A stretch of DNA of 13,017 nucleotides from Oscillospiraceae bacterium (GCA_031288675.1 JAITQY010000105.1:1-13017); one strand, 5' to 3'; shown: positions 6,833 through 13,017, counted from the first letter of the stretch. Translations and numbers: made by a program. Notes: generated by a model from the letters alone, not told the origin.

Positions 6833-7768
6833 TTAAAAGGCGTTTGTAATGCGGCGGACGCCGGGCTTGCCTCCGGAGAGATCACGGTAAACTTCAATAA
6901 CGTCGAAGCGCGGCTGAAGAGCGGTATCGTGCCGGAGAAGCCATTCCTGCGCTGCGAGTTTAAGCTTTTCCTGCTTGCGGAAGTCCACAGCTTCTGAAGC
7001 GTGACCAAATTCCGTGCTGCTGCGGGTTTTGACTTCCACGAAAACAACGTATTCCGTATCAGCCGATACGACGTCGAATTCACCGTACCCCGTGCGAAAG
7101 TTGCGGTCAAGAATCTTAAAGCCCTTACTGACAAGGTATTCACAGGCAACGTCTTCGCCAAAGTCTCCGATAGATTTAGCGGCAGGAGACGCTGTATGTT
7201 TGTTATGAATTGATTTCAGGAATGACATACGGTGTACAGGGGAAGGTCCGAACTTGGCAAGACGTTCATAGTGAAGTTTAGTTCCATATCCCTTGTGTTT
7301 GGCGAACGCGTACTGCGGATATTGTTCGTCTAAGGCGAGCATATAACGGTCACGCGAAACCTTAGCTATAATTGAAGCGGCAGAGATGGCGGGAATTTTG
7401 CCGTCGCCGCCGATAATAACCTCACTGGCAATATCTATATAGGCATTGCTGTTTCCGTCAATCAGCGCGCGAACAGGAGCCGGGTTGAGAGCCGTAATGG
7501 CGCGGTTCATAGCAAGCTGACTGGCACGCAATATGTTCAGCTTCTCGATTTCTTCCACGTTTGCGGTTCCGACCGCCCATGCGACGGCTTGTTCTGTAAT
7601 AAGAGCATAGAGCTTATCGCGCTGTTTTTCAGTAAGTTTTTTGCTGTCATTGAGCTTGGGAAGGTCGTATTGCTCCGGGAGGATAACCGCAGCAGCATAA
7701 ACATCGCCGGCAAGCGGTCCGCGACCGGCTTCATCGACACCGCAGACGAGTTCATTATATGTGTCCAT
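6833..7768 (-). CDS. rnhB: RNase HII fused to a YraN (UPF0102) nuclease-like domain
   Basis: This 311-residue protein joins two usually separate proteins. Residues 1-190 are RNase HII, which cuts RNA in RNA/DNA hybrids and single ribonucleotides in DNA: GVDEAGRGPLAG gives Asp12 and Glu13, ALIDGN gives Asp104 and IIGGDGKIPA gives Asp122, so the catalytic DEDD set is complete; AASIIAKVSRDRYM and HKGYGT are also present. Residues 199-311 are a YraN domain of the restriction-endonuclease-like fold: IGDFGEDVACEYL, RNFRTGYGEFDVV and VVFVEVKTRSS, with Glu205, Asp232, Glu245 and Lys247 in the expected places. The linker is very short (about 8 residues). Separate rnhB and yraN genes are neighbours in many Bacillota, which explains the fusion. 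ATG 7768 has no strong ribosome site and lies 4 bases after the CsoR-type gene, suggesting coupled translation. Confidence 0.94.
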   Translation of the reverse strand: MDTYNELVCGVDEAGRGPLAGDVYAAAVILPEQYDLPKLNDSKKLTEKQRDKLYALITEQAVAWAVGTANVEEIEKLNILRASQLAMNRAITALNPAPVRALIDGNSNAYIDIASEVIIGGDGKIPAISAASIIAKVSRDRYMLALDEQYPQYAFAKHKGYGTKLHYERLAKFGPSPVHRMSFLKSIHNKHTASPAAKSIGDFGEDVACEYLVSKGFKILDRNFRTGYGEFDVVSADTEYVVFVEVKTRSSTEFGHASEAVDFRKQEKLKLAAQEWLLRHDTALQPRFDVIEVYRDLSGGKPGVRRITNAF

Positions 7769-7772
7769 ATAA

Positions 7773-8120
7773 TTACAGGAAGCGTTCTATAGCGTCGTTG
7801 AGCATATCAATAGCTTCCGTGTCGCCGGATTGAGTTGCGTCTATCAGGCAGTGCCGTATGTGGTCTTTAAGAACGATTTTGGCTACTCCGGAAAGGGCAC
7901 TGCGAACCGCCGCGATTTGAGTTAAAACCTCGCTGCAATCGCGTCCGTCCTCGACCATACGGCTTACGGACTCCAAATGTCCCGTAAGGCGTGCAAGACG
8001 GTTCAGAACGCGTTTGGTTTCGGTATGGGTATGACTGTGGCTGTGCGCATGTTCCTGACCTCCGTCGTGAGAATGAGGGTGGGAGTGAGTAAGCCCGTGA
8101 GAGTGTTCGTGTTCGTGCAT
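7773..8120 (-). CDS. CsoR/FrmR-family metal-sensing repressor with histidine-rich N-terminus
   Basis: A 115-residue protein of the CsoR/RcnR/FrmR family, all-helical repressors that release DNA on binding metal or reacting with a ligand. The conserved core starts at about 36: VLNRLARLTGHLESVSRMVEDGRDC, VLTQIAAVRSAL, then DHIRHCLID. Cys62, His87 and Cys91 have exactly the C-25-H-4-C spacing of the copper(I) sensor CsoR. The first 32 residues are unusual: 13 are histidines, mostly alternating (HEHEHSH, HSHPHSH, HAHSHSHTH). Such tails can bind nickel, zinc or copper and are seen in some CsoR-like proteins. The ATG at 8120 has AGAGGT five bases upstream. No copper exporter is adjacent; the ZIP transporter at 11194 is the only metal transport gene in the window. 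The metal is not determined by sequence alone. Confidence 0.88.
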   Translation of the reverse strand: MHEHEHSHGLTHSHPHSHDGGQEHAHSHSHTHTETKRVLNRLARLTGHLESVSRMVEDGRDCSEVLTQIAAVRSALSGVAKIVLKDHIRHCLIDATQSGDTEAIDMLNDAIERFL

Positions 8121-8133
8121 ATAAGACCTCTTT

Positions 8134-8153
8134 CGGCGGTGTTCAGACCGCCG
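8134..8153. repeat. 7-bp stem hairpin between the DUF3786 and CsoR-type genes
   Basis: CGGCGGT (8134-8140) pairs with ACCGCCG (8147-8153) around a 6-base loop. It covers the DUF3786 stop codon and lies just upstream of the CsoR-type ribosome site. There is no T-run after it on the minus strand, so it is not a standard terminator; it might affect coupling or mRNA stability. Confidence 0.5.
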
Positions 8154-8766
8154 CTTTCATTCGGTTTATTGTTATATCTCCGATAACCGCTAAGTCCTCC
8201 GCGGAGAACGCGGTCACAAAATTATCGCTGAAAAGTATCCGTCCCGCCGGAGCGATAGCGTCCTCTGCATCACCCTCCCAAATGACGAAGCGGATAATGA
8301 AGCCGGGCAGCATTGCCCAGTCAAACGCCGCGTCACCGAATTTGGATACAGGGGTGGCTCCCAGTTCCTGCATCAGCTCAGACCATTTGGAAATTTTGTT
8401 GGCGAAGGCGTGGGTAAATCGTTTAACGCATCTGCCCTGAAAAGTCGTGTTGTATACCGCCGCTTTAGGAAATTCCCTGAATGCCAGAAAGCCGCCGGTT
8501 GGCTCGGAGTATCTGCCCTCCAAGAGGTATCGCATAAGAAGTATCTTTTCCGTGTTTGGCAAATCCGGAGCTGTTATAAACCCGGACACAGTGGAGGACG
8601 GCGGAGCAATTTGCACAGCCTGACAGAAAAAGCGAAGTGTAAGTTTGCTGCCGTCTGCGGAAAGTTCGGCACGGGTACGCGAGGAAACCTCAGTAATGTC
8701 AAGCTTCCTGTAGAGAGCGGTATAGTGTTCCAGCGGACGGAGTTCTTTGTTGTTAGGAATAGTCAT
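8143..8766 (-). CDS. DUF3786 domain protein
   Basis: A 207-residue soluble protein matching the DUF3786 family known from anaerobes. Landmarks are RFFCQAVQIAPPSSTV (the family's strand that reads FLDYRLLIP or similar), EKILLMRYLLEG, GGFLAFREFPKAAVYNTTFQGR, SKFGDAAFDWAMLPG, IIRFVIWEGDAEDAIAPAGRILF and a closing AEDLAVIGDITINRM. Function is unknown; some relatives are in anaerobes with corrinoid or iron-sulfur proteins, so a link to anaerobic metabolism is possible but unproven. The ATG at 8766 fits the family start, but no ribosome site is visible in the A+T-rich sequence before it. It lies 53 bases after the phosphotransferase gene and 22 before the CsoR-type gene, so all are likely cotranscribed. 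Confidence 0.82.
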   Translation of the reverse strand: MTIPNNKELRPLEHYTALYRKLDITEVSSRTRAELSADGSKLTLRFFCQAVQIAPPSSTVSGFITAPDLPNTEKILLMRYLLEGRYSEPTGGFLAFREFPKAAVYNTTFQGRCVKRFTHAFANKISKWSELMQELGATPVSKFGDAAFDWAMLPGFIIRFVIWEGDAEDAIAPAGRILFSDNFVTAFSAEDLAVIGDITINRMKAAV

Positions 8767-8819
8767 AATAATTAATAGTTAGTAAGTGGTTTAGGAATTA
8801 AGAATAGAAATTCATGTTG

Positions 8820-9722
8820 CTATATTCGTAAGTCTTTAAGATACCAAGTCGGCACAACGCGGTTGAAATTATCGAACCAATGCAGAATATCCAAGTTAGC
8901 TTGCAGTCTTGCCGGAAGCTCGTCCGGCGCTTCATATTTCGTCCAAACAATAGAAGTAATTGCGCTTACCGCGCTGTAATAAGCGAACAGTCTCCAAAAT
9001 TCTTCGGGCGGATCGCCGTCAAAATAGCCGTTAATTTCGCCGGCAGCGTAATATTGAATATCGCTGAAACATCTGCCAAGCTCATACCATGGGTCTCCGT
9101 ATCCGCCGAAGTCAAAATTATGCCAGTCAATTACAGATATTTCTTTATCTCCGGAAATTATTAAATTGCCTTCGTGGTAGTCTCCGTGATGGCGGCATTG
9201 CGGGCGATTTTTGAGCAAGCTGCGGTTGCCGTCAATGTATGCAAGCATAATTTCGTTGCCCTCAAACGGGATGCCTTCAGCGCGGTACACGTCAAGCCGT
9301 TCGTCAATTAGTGCAAAATAGAGTTCTGACCAATCCGTAAGATTATTAGGCGCAGGGATAGAGTGAATCTTTCTTAAAATCTTCCCTGCTTTCAAGCCCG
9401 CTGTATACTGGTCTGTTGCCGGCATTGTTGTCAAAACGCTTTCGAGTTCCACGCCGTCAATCCACGTGAGAAGCTGGTAGACGCTTTGACCGTTACCGCA
9501 TATTCCAAAGTCAACGGGTCGCGAGGCTGGGATACCAAGCTCCTCAACGTGCTTCAGCCTATCGAACTCGGCGCGTTTGCGGTCGTACTCCGAAGCGCCG
9601 GAGATGCGCAGTAGCAGATGTTCGCCGCTGTGTGTTTCGATATAATACTTTTTGTCGCTTGAATATCCCCTATTGAGCGGTTCAATTTTTGCGAATGCCG
9701 AGTATGCGGGAATGTCAGTCAC
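8820..9722 (-). CDS. Aminoglycoside phosphotransferase (APH)-family kinase
   Basis: A 300-residue protein of the APH/choline-kinase fold, which moves phosphate from ATP to small hydroxylated substrates. The catalytic loop is HHGDYHEGNLI (the family's HGDxxxxN) and the metal-binding Asp follows in ISVIDWHNFDFGGYGDPWYELG. The N-lobe has LLLRISG, with an Arg where other members have the ATP-contacting Lys or Arg, and an ERLKHVEELGIP-like helix. Many members are not resistance enzymes, and nothing here points to a drug; housekeeping or nutrient kinase roles are equally likely. The start is GTG at 9722: a strong GGAGG (9731-9735) lies 8 bases upstream, whereas the in-frame TTG at 9752 has none. 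A near-consensus promoter lies 50 bases upstream. First gene of the unit that runs to the rnhB fusion. Confidence 0.88.
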   Translation of the reverse strand: MTDIPAYSAFAKIEPLNRGYSSDKKYYIETHSGEHLLLRISGASEYDRKRAEFDRLKHVEELGIPASRPVDFGICGNGQSVYQLLTWIDGVELESVLTTMPATDQYTAGLKAGKILRKIHSIPAPNNLTDWSELYFALIDERLDVYRAEGIPFEGNEIMLAYIDGNRSLLKNRPQCRHHGDYHEGNLIISGDKEISVIDWHNFDFGGYGDPWYELGRCFSDIQYYAAGEINGYFDGDPPEEFWRLFAYYSAVSAITSIVWTKYEAPDELPARLQANLDILHWFDNFNRVVPTWYLKDLRI

Positions 9723-9772
9723 TATGAGAACCTCCAATGATGGCACGAACAATGAATTTTTGTTACCGTTGT

Positions 9773-9801
9773 ATTATAGCACAAAGTTTCTGATTTGTCA
9801 A
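9773..9801 (-). promoter_or_regulatory. Consensus sigma-A promoter of the kinase-to-rnhB unit
   Basis: TTGACA (9801-9796), a 17-base spacer and TATAAT (9778-9773) on the minus strand match the consensus at all 12 positions. The leader to the GTG start would be about 40-45 bases. No operator-like repeat was seen around it. Confidence 0.88.
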
Positions 9802-9905
9802 GAGAATATTTGTGTGTAGTCGTAAATTATTTGTGAACGAGTTCAAAAGGAAGCAAGTAAGCGCAGACTTGTGTGCTCGGCTAAGGCAGTACAGATGATA
9901 ATAAC

Positions 9906-9925
9906 GGGCGGGTATTGACCCGCCC
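9906..9925. terminator. GC-rich hairpin downstream of the CMD-family gene
   Basis: GGGCGGGT (9906-9913) and ACCCGCCC (9918-9925) form a perfect 8-bp stem with a 4-base loop, 28 bases after the CMD-family stop on the minus strand. The following minus-strand bases (GTTATTATC) are only moderately T-rich, so termination is plausible but not certain. Similar GGGCGGGT/ACCCGCCC palindromes are scattered between genes in some Clostridia, so it may instead be a dispersed repeat. Confidence 0.55.
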
Positions 9926-9953
9926 TTACGCCGTTATCTTTGTCTTTTGATTC

Positions 9954-10274
9954 TTACTCAGGAGCGTTGTCGTAGGCGTTTGCCGCGATCGCTAAGGCGT
10001 CGGATACGCCGTTGATTCCGCTTGTCATCAGCGTAACGAGTACCGCGCCAAGTACCTCCTGCTTCGTGGCGCCCGCTTTCTTAGCGAATGCCGCGTGTCC
10101 GCCCACGCTTCCCAGTCCGCCGCGGTGCGCCTGAATCGCGATGTAGCAGAGCTGGAACGTTTTTTCGTCCAAGCCGCAGTACTTCTGGATGTCGCCCGCG
10201 TATTGGAAAAAAGCCTTCATTGTGTCCGGGCTTTCCTTGCCCCAGATTTCAAATGGATTTACCGGTGCGTTCAT
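9954..10274 (-). CDS. Carboxymuconolactone decarboxylase (AhpD-like) family protein lacking CxxC
   Basis: A 106-residue all-helical protein of the CMD/AhpD fold. The core is visible: LDEKTFQLCYIAIQAHRGG, GGHAAFAKKAGATKQEVLGAVLVTLMTSG and a C-terminal NGVSDALAIAANA helix. In AhpD and most redox members the motif before the conserved His is CxxCxxxH; here His60 is kept, but the two cysteine places are Gly53 and Ser56, so a thiol peroxidase or disulfide role is not expected. It may act as a CMD-type lactone decarboxylase or isomerase, or as an unknown enzyme. The ATG at 10274 has AGGAGGA eight bases upstream and its own strong promoter. It is next to a cupin gene on the same strand; CMD-plus-cupin pairs are common in gut anaerobes, but their joint role is not known to me. 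Confidence 0.86.
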   Translation of the reverse strand: MNAPVNPFEIWGKESPDTMKAFFQYAGDIQKYCGLDEKTFQLCYIAIQAHRGGLGSVGGHAAFAKKAGATKQEVLGAVLVTLMTSGINGVSDALAIAANAYDNAPE

Positions 10275-10303
10275 TGTTGTGTCCTCCTAAAAGGTTTTTT
10301 CTT

Positions 10304-10332
10304 ATTTTAACACTAAAATGAGGGATTGTCAA
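10304..10332 (-). promoter_or_regulatory. Sigma-A promoter of the CMD-family gene
   Basis: TTGACA (10332-10327), a 17-base spacer and TAAAAT (10309-10304) on the minus strand, about 30 bases ahead of the ATG. It lies after the terminator of the cupin gene, so the two genes are separately transcribed. Confidence 0.82.
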
Positions 10333-10360
10333 CAATAATTTAAGCAGGGATTGTGTCCTG

Positions 10361-10401
10361 AAGTAAATTAAAAACGTAGGGCAAGCGCTGCCTGCCCTAC
10401 G
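10361..10401 (-). terminator. Intrinsic terminator of the cupin gene
   Basis: A perfect 9-bp stem, CGTAGGGCA (10375-10383) and TGCCCTACG (10393-10401), with a 9-base loop, is followed on the minus strand by TTTTTAATTT. It lies about 67 bases after the cupin stop. The stem sequence resembles dispersed GTAGGGC/GCCCTAC palindromes seen between genes in some Clostridia. Confidence 0.75.
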
Positions 10402-10468
10402 GCGATGAGGGTCATTAAAAATTGAACAGCAGGGGTTAAAACACCTTAACGCACTTTTTTAGTTGCTG

Positions 10469-11023
10469 CTATTCGTTGGGTTTCCATTCTACGGAGAGAC
10501 ACTTGCGGCAGCTGTCGCATTTTTTGCCGGGTTCGAGTACGCATTGGATAGGACCGTTGTAATACATCTCGAATTTTTGATCGCCTTCACCGTACATACC
10601 GCCGAACATCCCCTGCATACACGCCGCCTGAAAGAATACAGGCTTGTCGACGCGTTTGAAATTCAGCGGACAGTGCTGGACGCCTGCCGGGATACGAACT
10701 ATAGTCGGCTGGGTGATAACATATTCCTCCATCTCCTCGCCGATACAAAGGGAGATTTCCGCGTCGAAGTCGAATACGTTCGGAAACGTACCGCCGAGAA
10801 ATATCAGATATTCGTCTACGTTATGTATGTGCGGCTGACGGTCAAGGAAGAAGGGCTTAATGAAAATCTGGAAGCCTACGTTATATTGCGCGCCGGGAAT
10901 CTGTGAGGCTCCGCGGAAATATGCCTGCGGAGAGTACACAAAATCCGTGCCAACGCCCTCAGCAGACGCCTCGTTATACTCCGGAGTAAACTGATAAACT
11001 AATTTTTCATATTTGCGTGCCAT
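10469..11023 (-). CDS. Cupin-domain protein with C-terminal CxxCxxC
   Basis: A 184-residue protein with one cupin barrel. The metal-binding set is complete: PHIHNVDEYLIFLG gives His65, His67 and Glu71, and RIPAGVQHCPLNF gives His117. The region before it (YEKLVYQFTPEYN, FVYSPQAYFRGASQIPGAQ) is an N-terminal arm. After the barrel, the tail KKCDSCRKCLSVEW has Cys169, Cys172 and Cys175, a possible extra metal or Fe-S site not usual for plain cupins. Substrate unknown; single-cupin enzymes include dioxygenases, isomerases and sugar-binding proteins, and an oxygen-dependent role would be odd in an anaerobe. The ATG at 11023 has AAAGGGGAA upstream, and a strong promoter is about 35 bases further. 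Its neighbour is a CMD-family gene; a shared pathway is inference. Confidence 0.85.
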   Translation of the reverse strand: MARKYEKLVYQFTPEYNEASAEGVGTDFVYSPQAYFRGASQIPGAQYNVGFQIFIKPFFLDRQPHIHNVDEYLIFLGGTFPNVFDFDAEISLCIGEEMEEYVITQPTIVRIPAGVQHCPLNFKRVDKPVFFQAACMQGMFGGMYGEGDQKFEMYYNGPIQCVLEPGKKCDSCRKCLSVEWKPNE

Positions 11024-11054
11024 AGTTTTATTCCCCTTTCAAGGCTTTTAATTA

Positions 11055-11083
11055 ATTTTATCACGCCAGAGGCTCAAAGTCAA
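11055..11083 (-). promoter_or_regulatory. Sigma-A promoter of the cupin gene
   Basis: TTGACT (11083-11078), a 17-base spacer and TAAAAT (11060-11055) on the minus strand. It matches the CMD-family promoter in -10 sequence and spacing, which would allow similar expression of the two genes. Confidence 0.78.
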
Positions 11084-11122
11084 TAGAGAAAAATCGGCGG
11101 GGAGCGGTATTGGCAATAGGCA

Positions 11123-11158
11123 CGCTTTGAATAATTTTTGCATAGACTGTGCAAAGCG
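11123..11158. promoter_or_regulatory. Operator-like inverted repeats upstream of the ZIP transporter
   Basis: TTTGCA (11137-11142) and TGCAAA (11150-11155) form a palindrome with a 7-base centre. CGCTTTG (11123-11129) and CAAAGCG (11152-11158) form an overlapping outer pair. The site lies about 40 bases before the ZIP ribosome site, where a repressor would sit. A TTTGCN7GCAAA half-site pattern loosely recalls DtxR/MntR-type sites, but no assignment is made. Confidence 0.4.
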
Positions 11159-11193
11159 CAGCGTTCGCTGATGCGAAAATATGGAGGTATCTG

Positions 11194-11949
11194 ATGTATA
11201 TTTTTTATGCGTTTGCCGCAACCTGCGGGACGTGGCTTGCAACGGCTTTCGGAGCCGCAACGGTGTTTTTCTTTAAGAAATCAAAGGATATGAGTATTTT
11301 GTTAGGGATTGCCGCCGGAGTAATGATAGCGGCGAGCTTTTGGTCTTTACTTCAGCCCGCCGCTGACTATGCCGGAGAAAAAGCGTGCTGGATAGTAACG
11401 ATAAGTTTTATGTTCGGAGCCGCATTTGTTCCGGCGGCGGCAAAAGTAACCGAACGGTTCAAGGAACATTCCCAAATTTTGGAGAATAAGAATCATTTTT
11501 CGCTTGTGCTTGCGATAACATTACACAATATTCCTGAGGGGCTTGCGGTAGGGGTAGCATTCGGAGCGGCGGCGAGTGCGGCTGACCGTACAGCCGCGCT
11601 GATTGCCGCGTCTTTTATTGCATTGGGTATCGCGCTGCAAAACTTTCCGGAGGGAGCAGCGGTATCGCTGCCGTTGTTCGGCGGCGGTCTGAGCGCCGGA
11701 AAGGCGTTTTTCGTAGGGCAGTTTTCCGGATTTGTAGAGGTTATAGCCGGGGTTGCCGGAGCGGCGGCGGTAGTGTTAGTTTCGCCGATTATGCCGTACG
11801 CGCTGGCATTTGCCGCCGGAGCAATGATACTTGTAGCGATAAACGATATTATCCCGGAAGCCCGTGCCGGAACGCCGAAACTTGCCACAGCAGGAGCTAT
11901 TATCGGGTTCGCGCTGATGACGTTTCTTGATACCGCATTTTCGTTATAA
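11194..11949 (+). CDS. ZIP-family metal transporter (GufA-like)
   Basis: ZIP proteins move zinc, iron or manganese into the cytoplasm. The protein (251 residues) has about eight hydrophobic segments: for example FYAFAATCGTWLATAFGAA, ILLGIAAGVMIAASFW and ALAFAAGAMILVAINDIIPE. The metal path is marked by HNIPEGLAVG (His111) in the fourth segment and QNFPEGAAVS (Gln149) in the fifth; the HN/QN pair is typical of the GufA branch. Between segments 3 and 4 lies the usual variable loop, here short (TERFKEHSQILENKNH). The start at ATG 11194 is preceded by GGAGG at about 7 bases; an in-frame GTG at 11149 has no such site and would add 15 polar residues. The gene is divergent from the cupin. The CsoR-type repressor nearby could in principle act on it, but copper sensors do not normally control ZIP uptake. 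Confidence 0.93.
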   Translation: MYIFYAFAATCGTWLATAFGAATVFFFKKSKDMSILLGIAAGVMIAASFWSLLQPAADYAGEKACWIVTISFMFGAAFVPAAAKVTERFKEHSQILENKNHFSLVLAITLHNIPEGLAVGVAFGAAASAADRTAALIAASFIALGIALQNFPEGAAVSLPLFGGGLSAGKAFFVGQFSGFVEVIAGVAGAAAVVLVSPIMPYALAFAAGAMILVAINDIIPEARAGTPKLATAGAIIGFALMTFLDTAFSL

Positions 11950-11957
11950 TGCGGTAT
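11930..11957 (+). terminator. Perfect 10-bp hairpin spanning the ZIP stop codon
   Basis: ATACCGCATT (11930-11939) pairs exactly with AATGCGGTAT (11948-11957) around an 8-base loop that holds the start of the TAA stop. There is no T-run directly after it; T5 appears about 25 bases later. It may be a weak or Rho-assisted terminator or an mRNA 3'-end stabiliser. The 100 bases from here to the next gene show no confident promoter. Confidence 0.5.
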
Positions 11958-12057
11958 ATATCGAGATTATAGTCACGTTTTTAAGAGTTTTGCATAGTAT
12001 GAAGCACAAAGTGTTTCGCAAATATTGAATAAAAAATAATAAAGGGGATACTCCATT

Positions 12058-13017
12058 ATGGCAACCTATTATGTTTCAAACCAAAGCGAACTGACGAATG
12101 CGCTGAACAGCGCCAGTCCTGTTGATATCATCATTACCAACTCATTTTCTCTCACAGCAACTCAAAATATAGCAAACAATAAAACTGTTACAATTACCTC
12201 AGATACGGGCGGAACATATGTTATTACCAGAGACCCCGGATTTCACAATTATATGTTTAGTGTAAATCCGTCGCAGAATACGCTTAATCTCTCAAATATT
12301 ATCATTGACGGCAACAAAGCGGCGTCAGTATCAGAGTATCCTATGCTTTATGTGAACGGAGGAACATTAAATATTTATGACGGTACGGTATTGAGAAATA
12401 ACAGCACGCCCGGACGCTCTGGAGGCGCTGTATCCGCTACTAACAATGCACATTTGAACATTTACGGCGGTGAAATTTCAGATAATGAAACCAATATGTA
12501 TGGCGGCGGTCTTTACATTGACAAATCATATTTTCTAATGGAAAACGGTACTGTACAGCGTAATGAAGGCGCTTTAGGAGCTGGAATATATCTTAATGCA
12601 CCACCTAACGCTGTTATCAATGGCGGAAATATCATCGACAATATAGGCAGGGGCAACTCCGGTGCTGGAATTAGTATAAATGGTACGCTTACTATAAACG
12701 GCGGTCTAATTTCCCGAAACACAGGTCATTGGGGCGCGGGTATTATGGTTGACAGACCTTCTTCAGGATATGGAATAGGTAATTTAATAGTAAACGGCGG
12801 TGAAATCAGCTATAATGTATCAGATTCCGGCGGCGGCGGGATCGGTGTTACCAGCAATGCCGACGCAACAATAAATAACGCGCGGATAATAGGTAACACG
12901 GCAACTCTGCGGGTGATGACGGCGGTGGAATATACGTCCAACCTTATTTTACAGGATCATTGCTAAATATCACCGGCAATACTCAAATTTCCGACAACGT
13001 TGCCGGTCAAGATGGAG
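12058..13017 (+). CDS. Right-handed beta-helix repeat protein, frameshifted, 3' partial
   Basis: The ATG at 12058 has AAGGGGA about 10 bases upstream. After a 60-residue lead (MATYYVSNQSELTNALNSA, which looks like the first turns of a parallel beta-helix) come repeats of the form NGG.I..N.A..GGGIY: IYDGTVLRNNSTPGRSGGAV, IYGGEISDNETNMYGGGLYI, INGGNIIDNIGRGNSGAGI, INGGLISRNTGHWGAGIM and VNGGEISYNVSDSGGGGIG, each about 25-35 residues. This is the pectate-lyase/adhesin-type fold used in surface proteins of gut bacteria. No signal peptide is visible. The frame opened at 12058 ends at 12964-12966, but its last 20 residues do not fit; from about 12905 the next frame reads GDDGGGIYVQPYFTG, then LLNITGNTQISDNVAGQDG, and stays open to the edge. 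A single missing base near 12905 explains this. Composition is more A+T-rich and Asn-rich than its neighbours, hinting at later acquisition. Confidence 0.78.

Noticed and set aside
6742..7161. 139-codon minus-strand ORF overlapping the rnhB fusion
   Set aside because: It overlaps the YraN coding part in another frame, and its composition (Ser, Arg, Pro-rich) is that of an out-of-frame reading. The 90 bases beyond the rnhB stop do not look conserved.
8820..9722. Antibiotic resistance gene
   Set aside because: The APH fold is shared with many non-resistance kinases, there is no mobile context beside it, and no close match to a named resistance enzyme is recognised.
1..13017. CRISPR arrays, tRNA or rRNA genes, prophage or defence systems
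   Set aside because: No regularly spaced repeats, tRNA-like cloverleaf, rRNA-like stretch, or recognisable phage or defence protein was found on either strand.

Overview
The window looks like chromosomal DNA of an uncultured anaerobic Bacillota, most likely a gut-type Clostridia or Oscillospirales relative. Support comes from AGGAGG-type ribosome sites, TTGACA/TATAAT-type promoters with 17-base spacers, a CarD-ispD-ispF block, an RNase HII-YraN fusion, and small families common in Clostridia (DUF3786, winged-helix HTH_42, a probable DUF6144, GufA-type ZIP). The taxonomic call is inference. No rRNA, tRNA, CRISPR array or phage gene was seen.

Layout. (1) 1-814, plus strand: the 3' part of murG, cut by the window edge. 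(2) 815-4604, minus strand: a decayed zone. Reading with transcription (right to left) it holds a conserved hypothetical gene split by one in-frame TAA (4604-3483), a winged-helix protein (3486-2461), a DUF6144-like protein (2335-1751), a cysteine-rich gene with three in-frame TAA codons (1736-1293), and the first third of an MmcQ/YjbR gene fused at about 1100 to the 3' end of an IS5-like transposase gene, which abuts the murG stop. (3) 4609-6609, minus: ispF, ispD, a CarD-family regulator and a single-ACT-domain protein, read from a promoter at 6630-6658 that is overlapped by an 11-bp inverted repeat. No terminator is visible between this block and the decayed zone, so 6609 down to 1100 could be one long transcript. 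(4) 6833-9722, minus: aminoglycoside-phosphotransferase-like kinase, DUF3786 protein, histidine-rich CsoR-type repressor and the rnhB-yraN fusion, read from a near-consensus promoter at 9773-9801. (5) 9954-11023, minus: a CxxC-less carboxymuconolactone-decarboxylase-like protein and a cupin, each with its own strong promoter and with strong hairpins after both. (6) 11194-11949, plus: a ZIP metal transporter, divergent from the cupin, with an operator-like palindrome upstream and a perfect 10-bp hairpin at its 3' end. (7) 12058 to the right edge, plus: the start of a right-handed beta-helix surface-type protein whose frame is broken once near 12905 and then stays open to the edge.

How it fits together. 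Most of the window is housekeeping: peptidoglycan (murG), isoprenoid precursors by the MEP pathway (ispD, ispF), transcription control (CarD) and genome maintenance (RNase HII). I see no convincing new multi-gene system. The points most worth a second look are the cluster of clean in-frame TAA stops at 1.3-4.1 kb, the nested palindromes over the CarD-operon promoter, the cysteine-less CMD protein with its cupin neighbour, the winged-helix protein without the usual QxQ, and the frameshifted beta-helix gene.
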